Counted from the first letter of the stretch, positions 10,470-24,181 are shown. The stretch is DNA of 64,000 nt from Mesaphorura yosii (GCA_009869945.1 WIXG01000118.1:62001-126000); one strand, 5' to 3'. Program-made: numbers and translations. Notes: generated from the letters alone by a model not told the origin.

Positions 10470-13400
10470 TTACTTCCAGAACGCGAAGGATTTTGAGGAT
10501 TTGATCTTGCTCGCCTTAATTTTGTCTAAGCTGTTCGTACTTGCACTCGCGCTTTGACCACCGCTTCCTGTTTCTGCGTCGTTCACGCTGACGTTGTCAT
10601 TACTTGTTCCTTGGAAATTTTGAGACTCTCCGATTGCAGATTTCATAACTCCATTTCCACCCGCATTTGTGTGCACACTTGCACTAGGTGATGGATAAAC
10701 TCTGTTCCCAGGCGAAATGCCGATGTTACTCGTGCTTTGATGAGTCGTCGGCGCATTGGGGAGCCCTTCCGAAGCCGCAGAAGAATTAGAGCTTGGATTA
10801 AGTATCACGGGTGGTTTAAAAGCGATTACGTCTTCACTTGCACGAAACAAATCCTTCCGCCTCTTTTTCTTGGATACTTTCTTCAAAAACTGCTCAGAAT
10901 TCGATCGTTTTCTGAACAAGAATTCGCTGTTCTGGTTGGGACTTGACGACGAGCCCTGAGAATTTGCGTCGCGAGGTTTGTTCGTGGTTTCGGTGCCTGA
11001 ATCAGTACGCTTGCAGCAGCAGGTATGTGTGGTTTGCTTCCAAAACACGATCACGGTGCAAAGAAGCTGACATAGACCGAAAACTACCAATCCACTCCTC
11101 TGCACTTCGACTTTATAAATCACTTCTCGTAAATTCTCAATGTTGCGAGTGAGTTTGCGAATTTCGTATCGAAATGAATTTTCTAGCCACTTCGTACGTC
11201 TCATCGACTCATTGAGCAGATTGCGGAAGAGTTCGTGTGCGTGATTTATATCTTCATTCTGCTTCTTAAATCGGCGGCTGAGCTCTTCCAAGTATCCTGA
11301 ACTTAATGATTGATTGATTTCGAGAGCTTTGATACGATTTGACAGTCGCACGAAGACTGATTCTTTGTTCTGCTGAAATGCGCCAGGCGAATACTGATCG
11401 TCTGGTGTTGGGATTTGCTGCTGAGATGCGGGTGGCTCAATCATAATGAACGACGATGGAGTTACTGCTGGCTCGGGCAAAGAAGCTTGTTCTTCTTTTG
11501 ACTTTTGCTCCGGTTTCTGAGAATTCTGAGTTGATTCAGTCTTTTCGGCTGCGTGCTGCTGCGGTGTCGGAATTTGTTCAGACAGCGAACTGCTTTCTGA
11601 AGAAGTTGGAGGTGCTGTGCTTGGATTAGGAGGCATATTCTCTTGGGGTTTGTCGGGTTTCTTGTCAACGTTGTTTTGTGGCTTAGCTTTCGCTCCATTC
11701 CCATTCAAACCCGCTGGGGCTTCTGCCTTCTTTTCTGGTCTTGGCTTAGCATTCATGTCACTGTCCTTTTCGTCAATTTGACCCGGAGATCCGGGCGGCA
11801 ATGTTGTATTCGGCACTCCGGCTGCTAACTCCAGCAGAGGATCAGCAATGTTTGAAGTATTATTGCCAATAATGCTCCCGTGTGATGATGTGCAAGATTG
11901 GAGGGGATGCAGGAAGTGGCAGAGGGACTCCAGAATACTCGGGCCGTACAGCGCAGCGAGGAAGCTTTCTGGCATGCTCGGTGTACCGATTGAGTATGAG
12001 TTGAAAACCCGGTGGCAGTAGTCCCATCCACACCACTTCAAATACTTTGCCATCCAGTTCATGAAATGGGTTTTACAAGCGAGAGTGAGAACCACAGAAT
12101 CATGGAATGAACTGTTTGCTTCATCGACACACTGAATTAGCGACATGCAGGTTGAATTAGTGCTGACCAGAGTTGTTTCAGTAGTCACGGAATTGGTTGA
12201 TTTGTTTCCTATAATAAAACACCAATAAATGGTGATGATTCCAGAATTCTGCCTGCGCTGCCGTTTATCTGTAGTTACCATTTCCAAGAACATTGACTGC
12301 TTTTTTGACCATGTCTATCACAGCTTCCTTCGCGGCACCAAATACCGATTTGGAAGCTGGTCTATTACTGAACGTAAGCTCCTCCTCGAATGTGCTAGTG
12401 CCTTCGTACTCGGCCGAGTTTGGATCGTCAGCATCGCCTCCCGACGCGGACTCGGATTCCAAGACCTCGTACCTGAGATTCAATGGTTTAGTCAAGTAGG
12501 GTCTATGAAATTTCCAGATTTCACAATGGTCGATTCAAGATAAGGCTAAATGACTTACTCGCTCTTTCCGTAGACGCGAATGAGAGATAAGGGACAATAG
12601 TGTTCGGTACCATGATGCGATCGGATTGAAACTCTCAAGAACTTGCCGAAGGTCGAGTTGCTGGATGACGGAAGGATTAACGAATGAACATTTCGTATGT
12701 CTGGAGCATGAAATGTGCCGAGCAACTGCCAGTCTCGACTAGGGTAGCGCGCACTGATTTCCAAATCGATTTCATGCGGGTTGGAGGCAAACAACTCCAA
12801 ATTACCAAGCGCCACCTTTTCGATTTGTAATGGCTCGCATAACTCAAGAATGAACCAAATTGTTGAAGTGCATCTGAAAATGTTGAAATTTGATAATTAT
12901 GGCCACTTTAAATTATGAAAGCCTTGACGCTTGCTGCTTGCTTTACCTGTTCAACATGTACTCGTCATTACTGGAGCTAATAATTCCGCTGGGATTTTGG
13001 GCTTCTGGATTGTTATTTCTAATTTTTGCTCCACAAACTGGAGACGCAAAATTCTTGCCTTCTTGGTGCTGTAACGTTTTGTTTTTATTGATATTGTTTA
13101 TAATGGTCTCTTGTCTTTGCGCCAACTGCAACTTCGTCCATTCACTGAATGAAGGAATTGCATCTTCCACTGCCGACTTGTTCACATCTTCATCAGATTT
13201 TTCAGTCGTTTTTGTTTCCGGCGGCGCTGCAGTTGTTGGTGCTGGAGCCTCCTCGTGCTTCTCAATGATCTTAAGAAAGTCTCTTTCCGCGTAGTCAACA
13301 TCCGGTTGTTGTTGTTGCTGATAACCACTTCCTTCTGATGATGGTCTGGATACTGCCGGTTGCTCATCCAGTCTCTCTTCGATCCTCTTTAAGGTAGTTA

Positions 13401-13686
13401 TCAACAGATCATCTTTATCACAAATTGCGTATTTCTGAATAAATTACAAATAATGGATTAGTTGGACATCAATTCGAGAAAATGCATGAATAACAGTATC
13501 ACAAACCCAATAATTTTGACTTATGTATGATGAAATTGGTTCTGGCGGCCACAAGCACTGATCACTCCCACTTTGATCATCCGTTTGGTCTGCGTGATGT
13601 ATGCCATTCATTTGTGTGAAATTATTCTGCTCTATCAGCAGAAACGTCGTTATGATCAGAAACGGAATCATCTGCTGGTGTGACAT
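10470..13686 (-). CDS. SUCO: SUCO-like SUN-domain membrane protein
   Basis: Five exons: about 13686-13509, 13438-12948, 12873-12557, 12520-12275 and 12208-10470. The start (MSHQQM) leads into a signal-peptide-like hydrophobic run. [11 protein letters not shown], then [38 protein letters not shown] and [15 protein letters not shown] form the SUN domain and match the animal SUCO/yeast Slp1 type rather than nuclear-envelope SUN proteins. The last exon has a low-complexity Pro/Ser/Gln linker, a coiled coil ([10 protein letters not shown]) and a transmembrane segment ([17 protein letters not shown]). The tail is Ser/Asn-rich. SUCO/Slp1 acts in the endoplasmic reticulum on membrane-protein and collagen handling. 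An upstream TTG in frame is not a likely start. Confidence 0.85.
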
Positions 13687-15750
13687 CCTGCTTCCTAAGT
13701 CGATATCTGATGCCAATGTTGAATTGAGTTAACAAATCAATCTTCTAACGTGAACACAAAACACAGGTACGCACGATGTGGACATGGAAAAATTTAGAAA
13801 TACCCGTTATTGTTGAGATCAGCTTAGCTAAACGAATTTTGACCGAGTCGTTTACATTTTCAACGTGGCACTGTAAAATGTTCACACAGTAATCAATTCA
13901 CCTGGCTGGTGCACTTGTCCTTATTTTTTTTCGATAATTTTCCATCACTACACTTCAATCAGCGCGTGTCAACATCTTCCATCGCAGATATTTGATTAGG
14001 ATAATTTCGAGGTAAAATATACGTGGCAATTTTCTACTGAACGCGTTCAGGTTCAACGTGCACATGCAACAGGCAGGCAGGGATTCGCATTCATAAAAAG
14101 TTCTAGAGCGAACTTGAGTCATGAGCACGGTTTGAGCTGAACTTCCACTTCCAACTCAACCAAGCTACAGCTACCTCTGTAAGTCTAATATGGGCATGTG
14201 GTGGCAGTGGCATTGAACGGGCATACGAATGTTGTAACACGTAACTTTACGTTCTTATTACGCAACAAAACTATTCATTCAAAGCTCGCTCGATGGAATT
14301 TACGACATTCCATTCCAGATTGACGACGCCTAATCCTGTGTTATGTGGATTTATGAGAAATTCGAGAAGTAGACGAAAGGGGTTTTGGACTCGGGCCATC
14401 TTATCTCCAGCACACACAAGTTATAGTTATGTGCATGCTAAACTGGATGTCAACACAACGATAACTCACCCCGACTGTGAGACGAAGACCGTAGACGAAA
14501 TTCTTGCTTCGACACATAAAGTCTATTTATTAACGGGCATGGCATACTGCTTGGTCGCTTATTGGTTCTCCTTCGCTGTATTTAAAAATGTCGAAACTGT
14601 GAACGTAACTTCTGGAGAAGCGTGGCTTCTGGACTTATGGACTTGACCTTGCCAAACCATCGACGCCCTTTTGAGCTACTTAGAGTAGTTACGTTAGAGT
14701 GATAAAAAAAAAGCGCAAAAACGAGAGGTTATGAAATGAGAAAGCTTTTAGCAATTTGCCTCGTTATTCGTTCCTCAATGAAAGCTTAAGCCATAAAATA
14801 TTCAAGCGAGGGATTAATCATAATAGCTTGGCCGTGATGCCATGATTCGTGAATCGTGAAGTGTTTCAATCTGCAGTTGCGCTGGACTTTGTATTGATTG
14901 ATGACACGATGAGTAAGCGCTGAGCAACAAAAATTTAGACAGGTGCAATAAGCAAAATCGTACATAATCCTGCATTGAGTTTTTGCAAAACTGGGTTTAA
15001 CAAAGCTTTCCACCGGCAAACGAACATGTTCTCAATTTCTGGCCTGGTAGTAACCAATTTAATGCAGCCTTTCAATTTTTTTGTGTTGTAGTTCATTGCT
15101 GCTTTGTTGTGTTTTTCGCAGTGTAATGAAAACCTTTCAACGTGACAGAAAAATATCCTCAGGCTGCGGCACAGATTCTCACTTCATCTCCTTTCGCCTG
15201 TAAATTTCCACTCGCTTAACAGTTGGTCAGTCATTGGCCATCATTCGTCGAGGAAAGATAACTGCAACTGCCGAAAGAGACGGTCGGCATCTGCCAGTGG
15301 AGTTCAGTTCGGTGAGTACAGCAATCATTTACCTTAACTGCCCAGCCAGTCTCGTTTCAAGTCTTAACTACTTGATTTGTAAGCGTTGAAACTTGTTGTC
15401 TACTGCTAGAATCCATGCATGTTACGTAATCAGTCAGTCATGTATTTACACCCGCTGCAGTGATGTCAGTCTGATTGTCAATGTTTTTTTTGCATATTCC
15501 GACTCTACAGGTCATCCGTTTTATCAATACCGTGAAGCAGTTCGAACGATAAGAATTCGTTTTCGCCATTGTCGTCCAGTCTGCCTTCGACCCGCAAAGC
15601 GTGAGGTAAGGCCACATATTTGTGTGGATAGTTCCGAAGTTACAAGTTTCGGATTGAATGACTAGTGTATTGAATAGACGTTTTATCAATTATGATCGGC
15701 TTTCCAGGTGGTTTGTACACTTTGGCGTTATTCTGTTCTTTTTTGTCAGT
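13687..15750. other. Intergenic, with mARC1 5' leader at right end
   Basis: Two kilobases separate two divergently transcribed genes. An open frame at 14293-14646 on the plus strand has a hydrophobic end but no recognisable domain and no splice context. The last few hundred bases probably hold non-coding exons of mARC copy 1, because an acceptor (TTTTTTGTCAG) sits one base before its ATG. Confidence 0.35.
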
Positions 15751-17198
15751 ATGGCTGACACGGTGGGATTGGGTTCCAGCTGGAAAGTTGCCGCTTTGGC
15801 AGCTTCAGCGGCTGGAATTTCTGGATTAATTGCAAGCTACTTATTGACGTATCGTAAAAACGGTGCACCAGCTCGAATTCCACAAAAATGGATCCGAGTG
15901 GGTACAGTGAGCCAATTATTTCTGTATCCAGTCAAGTCGTGTCAGGGATTGAGTGTGAAAGAAGCGTCAGCGACGACCTTGGGGCTTAAAGGTGCCTGAC
16001 ATAATATATTTTATTGACTGAAAGTTATTTGGTTTGTCACGCGTGCTGACGAAGTAATTTCTTTTCAGCAAACGACTTCTTGCGCGACCGCGTTTTTCTG
16101 GTTGTGGATTCGCGATCCGTATTCCAGACGCAACGAACTATTCCAAGGCTTGTGTTGATTAAAGTGGATGTGCAAGGCAATCGTTTGACATTGAGCGCAC
16201 CAGAAATGGCTCCGTTGACTTTGACCGTCCCCGAAGATTCACCAAATATTCGTAAATCCTGCAGGTACCTGTTTACAAACTAATTCAATTCAATCTTGTT
16301 TTCTTAAGCATGTTTGAGTGTTTCACGAAATCTCAAATGGCTTTGGTTTGTTCAGGATATTTCAAGATACCGTGGCACTGGCACTGGATTGCGGTGACGA
16401 AGTTGGCAAATGGCTAGACACTTTCTTGAACCAAACTGGCTTCCGCCTGCTGTACCATCCAGCATTGGACAAAACCCAGAGAGCAATGAATCAACTGCAG
16501 AAAAAATTTCCATTATTTGCACCAGGAGATAAAGTACGCAGCGCGCTCAAGAGACAGACTACTTCGCGCCTGCGGCTGACTGATAAACTAACTCAAACGT
16601 GTTTTGCAGGGATCGTTCCAGGATCAAACGTCTTTTATGATGATCGCAGAGGAATCCATTGCAGAGCTGAATAAAAAACTGGACCAGCCTGTATCTCATC
16701 GTAATTTCAGACCATCCATCTTGATAAAAGGCGTTCCTGAAGCATTTGCAGAAGATTTGTGGTCGTACGTTCGTTTTGGTGGAGAAAATGGTCCGATCAT
16801 GAAACATGCCAAGCCATGCACCAGGTGAGCGACCAATGGGAATGCGACCCGACCTTCAGCACCTTCATTACCCATGACTCACCAGCTAAGCTGATTCACA
16901 TTCTAAAAATTCTAATTCAGGTGCAAGCTGACAACTGTGAACCCAGACACGGCAGTTTTCAGTGAAATTAACGAGCCACTTCGAACTCTGGCAACGTAAG
17001 CGAATCTTCTGCATGTTCTTTTACTCATTTGTGTTAAGATGTATTAATGTGTTTTCGTGTAGAATCCAGCGCAAGTATGGGGACGATAAGACGAATGGCC
17101 TTGTAAAGCGTGAGGCAGTGCTTGGAAATCAGATGGGGCTATGCAGAGCTGGTGCAACAATTAAAGTCGGCGACCCTGTTTATGCGGCTGCTTTGTAA
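15751..17198 (+). CDS. Mtarc: mARC (mitochondrial amidoxime-reducing component), copy 1
   Basis: Six exons: 15751-15991, 16069-16264, 16355-16533, 16610-16824, 16921-16995 and 17063-17198. The N-terminal hydrophobic segment (AALAASAAGISGLIASYLLTY) is the outer-membrane anchor. WIRVGTVSQLFLYPVKSC starts the beta-barrel MOSC_N domain. RNFRPSILI, then CTRCKLTTVNPDTA in the MOSC domain, carries the Cys expected to ligate molybdenum. VGDPVYAAAL is the usual C-terminus. mARC proteins use Moco with cytochrome b5 and its reductase to reduce N-hydroxylated compounds. All exon joins keep frame, so the gene looks functional. Two paralogues lie at 28 and 42 kb. Confidence 0.92.
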
Positions 17199-17702
17199 CT
17201 TCAAATCTCATCCGTTTCACCGGCTGAGAAAAGAGAACACACCAAATATCATTTGCATCAACTTTTAATAATCTTTATGAAATTAATTTTGTTGGAAATA
17301 AAAGGTGATGGAGATAGGAGGGTAATTTAATTGGAGTCCTTGCACTGCATGCATCGTTTGGAGACGTTCGATGCATTTACAATGCGTCAACAAAGGAGTC
17401 AGTGCGGCTCTTGCGAACTTGAGTTTTTTTTATTGCTGGGACGCCAATGAAAGCACTGCTCGAATGCGCTCTTACCAAACATTTGAAACAGGTCGACGGG
17501 TGGTAGTGGCTAGTGGACGTTTAATGGAGTTGATGAATTTATTGATTAAAGTGATATTACATCAATCCCAATCAAGTTGAATTGACCTGAGTCGAAGATC
17601 AACTTGCCGAACTTCTTGCTAATATCAGCATTTGCACATCGTCGAAATTTTTGCAGACTGGCCCTTCAATCGCCGGCGACTGCGTGACATTCAGCACTCG
17701 AG
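17199..17702. other. mARC1 3' UTR and INTS9 upstream region
   Basis: AATAAA at 17297 is a plausible poly(A) signal for mARC copy 1. The rest is the INTS9 promoter and leader. A short open frame at 17371 is not supported. Confidence 0.4.
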
Positions 17703-20521
17703 ATGAAATTCGTAAGTACATTTCTTTTACGTTAAGTCTATGTTGAAAGGCAAATGGGTGTTTCAATAGAAAAACCTGATAAAGAATCTAGCATCTCATT
17801 GCGCATTGCATATCATTGCATAATTACTTATATTTGTCATAAGTTATATTTGTGTGCACATTTAAGAACGAAGTGGTTAATAGTAGAGCCATATTCTTGA
17901 CAAATTAAATGTGAGTAGGATCAAAATGCCATGCTTAGGTAAGAACCGTTCCAGCAACTTGGATAATCTATCTGCAAGATAAGCTTCTGCTTTATTCTTT
18001 CTAGTTCAACCTTGGAACGTCAACCAAACCGTGTGGTATACTGAGATGGCGTGGGTTAACCATCATGCTGGATTGCTCACTTGATCTCGTACCGGCTCTT
18101 AATTACCTTCCACTTCCTCTTGCTGGAAACTCGAAGTTCAATCGAACATCACATTTTCAAAACTTTAAATCCTCAATTGAGAAGGTGAGAAGCAATTACA
18201 CAGTTTTACAGTTTGCCTAGTTTCGTCCTAAATCCCGTTTTCTTCACTAGGAATTGTGTGAGATCAACAATCATGTCATGGTGGATGCAAACCCTCTTTT
18301 CGGTGTCCCATTTGAGTCTGCGATTGATATCTCCGAGATCGACGTTATTCTTATCTCGAATTCGGCTTCTATGTTGGCCATTCCTTATTTCACTGATAAT
18401 CCGGACTTCAACGGCACCATTTATGCAACTGAACCGGCTGTGAACATTGGGAAATTTTTCATGGAAGAACTGGTAGAATTTGTTCAAAACGTGCCCAAAG
18501 CTAGTAAGGTTACTCAGAAGGACAAGAAACGGATTCTCGAAGGAGCAAATGGAAAAGATGAGACTGTAATGGACGACACAGAAACTCCTACACCGACTCC
18601 CAGCATCTTCCAACTAGTTGATTCGTCCCTTAATTTTCCAATCAAGCTGAATAACCAGTCATTCAACAAGGATTTAAGAGAAATTTATACGAAAAAGAGT
18701 ATTAGTGATGCCCTCCTAAAGATCAAGCCAGTTGGGTTCAACGAGAACACGGTGAGTCAAAATATTTATTAACGGCGATATTGCAATTGAAACAATAACT
18801 GAGTTTCCTCATTTGCTCTTTCAGTGCATATTTGGAAAAGTTGTTGTGACTGCAGTTAGCTCTGGATACTCGCTTGGAAGTTGCAATTGGGTTCTAAAGT
18901 CAGACAGCCAAAAAATTGTTTACGTAACCTCATCGTCAACTCTGACCGCTCATCCAAGCCCGATTGAGCAGAATATGTTGAAGGATGCAGACGTGTTCTT
19001 TCTGACAGGACTGACTCAAGCTCCCATTCATAATCCAGGTACTAATATTGACGATAAGACTCTATAAAGTAATAGCCGCTTCCGTTTTCCATTTCCATTT
19101 GCTACACTTTTCACAGACGCTATGATGGGTGAAGTTTGTCTGAGTGTTGTCAACATATTGCGGTCTGGCGGCAATGTACTCTTCCCTTGCTATCCATCCG
19201 GGACCATTTATGATTTGTTTGAATGCTTGGCAAATTATTTGGATACAAACGGCTACGGGACTTACCCGTTCTACTTCATTGCTCCTAATGCAGAATCCTC
19301 ATTAGCATATTCTAATATTCTCGCCGAGTGGTAAGCAGATCTTGGGGTTCTGGTGCGTTTCCAAACTGTGTTAGAATCTGACTAATATAATTTTCTGAAG
19401 GTTGTCAGTTACGAAGCAGCGTAAAGTGTATCTACCAGAAGACCCATTCCTTCATGCGGAATTGGCACGAAATGGTCGGATCCGGCATTTTAAATCACTT
19501 CATGATGTTCCCGAAGTTAAGCAACCGTGCATCTTATTTTGCGGTCATCCTTCCTTACGGTTTGGGGACATTGTTCACTTAATTGAAGCGTGGGGCTCAA
19601 ATCACAACAACGCAATTATTTTTACTGGTAATTTTCATATTTCTAACAAATCTGATGACTGATATTATCTAATCTGATATTGACTTCGATTTGCAGAAGC
19701 CGAATTTCCCTACATGGAGTGTCTACTTCCATTCCAGCCACTCTCAATGAAAGCATTGCATTGCCCCATTGACACTTCATTGAATTTTCATCAAGCGAAC
19801 AAACTGATTAAAGACTTGAAGCCTTCCGTATTAGTTACACATGAGGAGTACTTGACACCACCGAGAACCTATCCACAGCGAACGGAGTTAGTTATTGACT
19901 ACCCAAACATCAAGAAACTCAGTCCCGGTTCAGTCATTTCATTAAAAATGAAGCGAGAGTCCATCAGCTCGTTAATGGACCCAAAAATGGCATTTGAAAT
20001 TCAGGGGCCTTATTGTACAGACAATGGTTTCATGGCTTCGACGATAACAACCACGCTGGACAGTTTAGACAATAGGAATCGCTTGATAAAGGTAGTCACA
20101 AATCGTACCTCTCGTAATGTGCATTCGCTCAGGCTCCGAATTTAATCAATAAATGTTTCGTGTAGCCATCAATGGACTTGTGCGACCCTTGGAAATGTCC
20201 TCCGAGCAAATACTGCTGGGGTACGCTTGACTTTTCTCTGGTCCTTCACAAATTGTCTCAAGAGGGTTTCACTCAAACGAAGATCCAACATCTTCAGAAC
20301 GGTTTCATCATCACCCTGGTACATTGTTCAGTCTGAGTAGTCTGATATGGCAAAGGGAAACAATTGAATTGACTTCCATCTTGTTTTGAATTTTGTAGCC
20401 TGCTGAAAGAGTTACAATAACTGTTGAGGGGACCAACACTCACCTTGTATGCGAGGGAACCGGTGGATCATTGAGGCTGAAGCTGCGTCGACTCCTGACG
20501 TCATGCCTCACGGAGTTTTAA
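17703..20521 (+). CDS. IntS9: Integrator complex subunit 9
   Basis: Nine exons: 17703-17711, 18005-18184, 18251-18751, 18825-19038, 19117-19330, 19401-19627, 19697-20091, 20166-20318 and 20399-20521. The first coding exon holds only ATG AAA TTC; joined to exon 2 it gives MKFFNLGTSTKPCGIL, which aligns with the start of human INTS9. Landmarks are TIMLDCSLDL, IYATEPAVNIG, GNVLFPCYPSGTIYDL, GHPSLRFGD and the C-terminal GFIITL block. INTS9 is the inactive metallo-beta-lactamase/beta-CASP partner of INTS11, the endonuclease that cleaves snRNA 3' ends and attenuates transcription in the nucleus. It lacks an intact metal-binding HxHxDH motif, as expected for this subunit. Confidence 0.93.
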
Positions 20522-20829
20522 AGGACAACTGACTGCTGATTAATTACATTCCATTTTCATTTTGTATTCTGTGATTTGTACTTTTGGTGTGAATAAAGTT
20601 AATTTTTTAAGACTATATTGGCCAAGTCACTGAATTTATTTAAGACAAGTCGTTGAATACACATTTGCCTTTCCTGTTTCAGTATACTGTCCACTGTCTA
20701 ACTGATTTTGTTTCAATTTTAGGCTTAGGTAATAGTGAGCTGGGCAACACAATAATCATCCTGCGATAACTCGCCTTTATCAATCTCGTCACCAGGACAG
20801 TGTGCAACTGGGTGACCTCGACGACCACC
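20522..20829. other. INTS9 3' UTR and NUP42 leader
   Basis: An AATAAA-like signal lies at about 20590 in the INTS9 3' UTR. The right half is the upstream region of NUP42. No other feature is seen. Confidence 0.4.
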
Positions 20830-22358
20830 ATGCATTCAACTAATCAAGTCCCATGTAAGTTCTTTGCCGAGGGAAGATGTCGTTTCGGAGCGTCTTGCCG
20901 GTTCTCCCACAACCAAGGCCAAGGCGGATATGGTATGTAACTAACTTCCATAACGAGAGCCAAATCAGTAATCAGAATGCCTCAATTCACTTTAAAATTG
21001 TGTTCAGTTGGCTATGGAGGCGGCGGCGGCTTTCAGCAGCAGCAGGCAACTGTGACTGCATCGGATCACGCAAAACAATACGCAGCAATTGAGTGAGTAG
21101 CCGAGCATGAATACTTTCTCTCGTTCTTTGCAAATTGCAACAATATCAATGCTCCTGTCTCGCATCCTTTAGGGAGTCAATGCAGAAGGACATGTACGAA
21201 TGGGAAAAGGGCAAAATTTGGCCTTTTAGCTCGTATGGTCCTGCAGGAAATCGAGCGTCTATTCCAGGGTTCGAAGACCTATCAATGGAAGAGCTGCGAT
21301 TTGAAACAATGACATCCGGACAAGTGCCAACGCATGTGACTCAGAGATTAATGCAGCTTCAAAGATTGAGAAGTATGATTGCCCAAGATCGTTCAATGGC
21401 TCGTAACCTGATTGTAAGTTATTAACTTCGGCAAACGCACATGATGAGATTGAGATACAGATTTGATGATGTAAATGTCCAGGATCTAGCGTACAAACCT
21501 GACCAGAGCAGACAACAGACCCACACTCAGCCGCAGCAGTCGTCACTGTATTCTCTGCTGGCTAAACCAACCTCACCGGTAGCTCCCTCAATATTTGGTG
21601 GTGGTGGTTCTTCTTCAAGTCAATCAACGTCTTTGTCTGGTGCAGGCATTTTTGGGCAGACTCCAGGGAATGTTAACCCATTTCAACAGCAATCCACGCC
21701 CAGCATATTTGGTTCGGGCACAAGTAATTTTCCTTCTGCATCGTTTCCAAACGCAGCCCAGCCTCAACAACAACCGTCTCTCTTCGGACAAGGGCAGTCT
21801 CTGCCTGCTTCAGCGGGCAGCATATTCGGGGGTTCAGTCGGCAGTCAGGCACCGGCACCAGCATTTGGCTCGCAGCCGGTCTTCGGTGGTACATTGTCAG
21901 CGTCTGCTCCTCCATTTGTTCCTGCAGCACAGCCACAACAAACGCCTTCATTATTTGGGGGATCATTCGGCCAAGGCAACCTGGGCTCTTCTTCAATATT
22001 TGGGGCGCCAGCCTCTTCAGTAATGCCACAGCAAGCCCAGCATCAGCAGCCATCGATGTTTGGAGCACAACCTTCTCCTGCTTCTTCCTTTGGAGCTCCA
22101 CAATCACAAGCATTCGGAACGGACGCTTCCGCTTCCCACTTTGTATTCAAACCCGAACCAACTATGGGTTCAACACCAATACAAAGCCAGGCCAGCCTAC
22201 TCAATGCCAATGCACCAGGAGTTTCTCCTCGAGATAAGTTTGTCTACAGCGATATGTCAGAACTAACACCCGAAGATATCGCTGCTTATGAAGCTGATTC
22301 GTTTACATCCTGCGAAAATATCCCACAGAAAGCGCCGCCTAAAGAACTGTGCCGTTGA
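20830..22358 (+). CDS. Nup42: Nucleoporin NUP42 (NLP1): CCCH zinc finger plus FG repeats
   Basis: Four exons: 20830-20932, 21008-21092, 21173-21413 and 21483-22358. The start codon leads into a CCCH finger, CKFFAEGRCRFGASCRFSH (residues about 9-27). A helical region follows (MYEWEKGKIWPFSSYGP, FEDLSMEELR), typical of NUPL2. Exon 4 is rich in SIFG, SLFG and FG motifs separated by Ser/Gln/Pro. It ends in FVYSDMSELTPEDIAAYEADSF, close to the Gle1-binding C-terminus of the family. The protein works at the cytoplasmic face of the nuclear pore with Gle1 and DDX19 in mRNA export. Confidence 0.9.
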
Positions 22359-22502
22359 ATGAACATTGCTGAATATGCTGAAATACTTCAGCTACGCCTC
22401 AGAAAATGAATGTGAATAAAATACTACTATTACATGATTATGAGAACTAATTTTATAGTCATTTATTTTTCGGTTTTTGGATGATGCTTGCAAAAATAAA
22501 AG

Positions 22503-24181
22503 TTATACTAATTGTTCTTGAGCTGACATTGAGAATTCTAACAGTCTCCACGCTGATTTAGGATTTAGTTCCGTCGGATCACGGCAAAGTACCCACGCGT
22601 GATTTACACGCAGCACTTTGTCAGGGTCACCTTCAACTACTTTCTTAGCCTTGTCGACGACATATTGTACCTGCAAATGGTCAAAATGGTGTTATAATCG
22701 AAATTTCTCTTGGAGTTCAATGGAAAGGGACAGCGACCACGGAAAGCTCTTACCTGTTGAGCAGTAAATGTGATGACTAGCACTGGGCCTTGTTCCAACA
22801 CTCTTCCCATGGCCAGGTCTACATGTGATATATCTAATACTTTAGAGTGCAATATTAGGCCACGCTCCTTCGCTGCTTTCAGGGGCTGGGATATGACTGC
22901 AAAAGCGGCTTCGTAGGTCCAATCTTCTAACACCTAATAAAAGTACGCATCATTTCTGAGCATTTGTTCAAGGGACCAAGGTCACTATTCGAATTTTCAA
23001 AGCACAAACCTCCAAGTCCGACCTGCACATTGCTTCTAGGATGTTTGGTATTATGTCACGTTCACAGTCTCTTAAAAACTTTTCTTTATCAAATGTAGGA
23101 TCTAATTGCATAATTTCGGTGAGTGTTTCCGAAAGTTCCGTTCTTTGGAACAGTCCGCCCATGATGTCGGAAACCTGTTGGAAGGAAGAAGCAGGCGGCA
23201 TATAAGTTTCCTTGCTCTGAAAGCTGCACTTTCTTGGAGGAATGTACGTCTTACCTTATTTGTGAGGGCCCTTGAAGCTCTTATTACGGGGTGTTCGCTT
23301 TCGTCGTACTGAATTTTCCAGTCCAACATCTTGTTCACGTACGGGTTGCTTTCTTTGAACTTTTCCCAGCTTTGATAAAACCTATTCAGCAGGAAAAAAC
23401 ATCGTTGCAGTTTCAAAGAGTTTCGTGCGATATATATAAGCTGAAGCGCTGTACTTACTTTGAGTCTTTATGCAGTTCCATGCCAGTAGCTTCTTCGTTT
23501 GGTGTTATAGACTCCGGGGAGAATGATGCTGTTTCCACACGTTTCCGCAGTTTAGCTGGAGGCTTATAAATTTTATTTTCGTAACTTGGATCAACCAGCT
23601 CCTCACGCACAATTGACGCCGCGTCACTGACTGCGCGAAAAGTCTGCGTGCTGGATATTTTGGCGCCCCTCTCTGCCACGTTGTCTGCTATGCTTTGTGC
23701 TTGTTTGCCAATATGTCCTCCTACTTGACCTGAAGGCAGAAAAGCATAGAGATAATAGATAAATCATCGAATTCATTCACATTTTTGGTGATGTGATGAG
23801 ACAATGTGATTTATGTGACTCACTAGCTTTCTTCGCAAATTCAGACTCGCTGGCTTCTTTTACAACTTCTTGTAACTTTCCTTTCACACTGTGCAGGCCT
23901 TCTTTAAACACCTCACTCCCTTTGCTGGCTTCAGATTCAACAATTTCAAATTTTCTTCGTGCTTTCTTTAAGGCTTCTGATTCTTCTAGTTTTTGGGCTT
24001 CATCACGAAATTTTGCTATACTTTCTTTCATTTCCTTATTCTTTGAAAGTTCTTGTTTAATGTTTTCTAACAGCCTTCCAACAAACCCCTGTGGCTTCCC
24101 ACCTTGTTCCGCAAATAAATATGACTGTGATGTGGAGAATTGCTGATGGTGGTGGTGACAGTGACTTGCGCGAATCTGACC
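22503..24181 (-). CDS. Tim44: TIM44, matrix-side subunit of the TIM23 import motor (first exon not found)
   Basis: Several exons read leftward from an acceptor at about 24182. The frame gives QQFSTSQSYLFAEQGGKPQ, then GRLLENIKQELSKNKEMKE, the conserved N-terminal block of TIM44. Later exons carry FYQSWEKFKESNPYVNKM, IRASRALTNKVSDIMGGLF, CERDIIPNILEAM and VLEQGPVLVITFTAQQ, the Tim44-like domain. The stop is at 22503-22505. TIM44 tethers mtHsp70 to the inner-membrane translocon. The visible frame hits a stop upstream of 24181, so the ATG and most of the presequence must lie on an exon further right, which I could not place; an out-of-frame ATG at about 24201 is not it. Confidence 0.88.

Noticed and set aside
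14293-14646. Plus-strand open frame of 117 codons with a hydrophobic segment
   Set aside because: No domain, no codon pattern like neighbouring genes and no splice context; left as intergenic.
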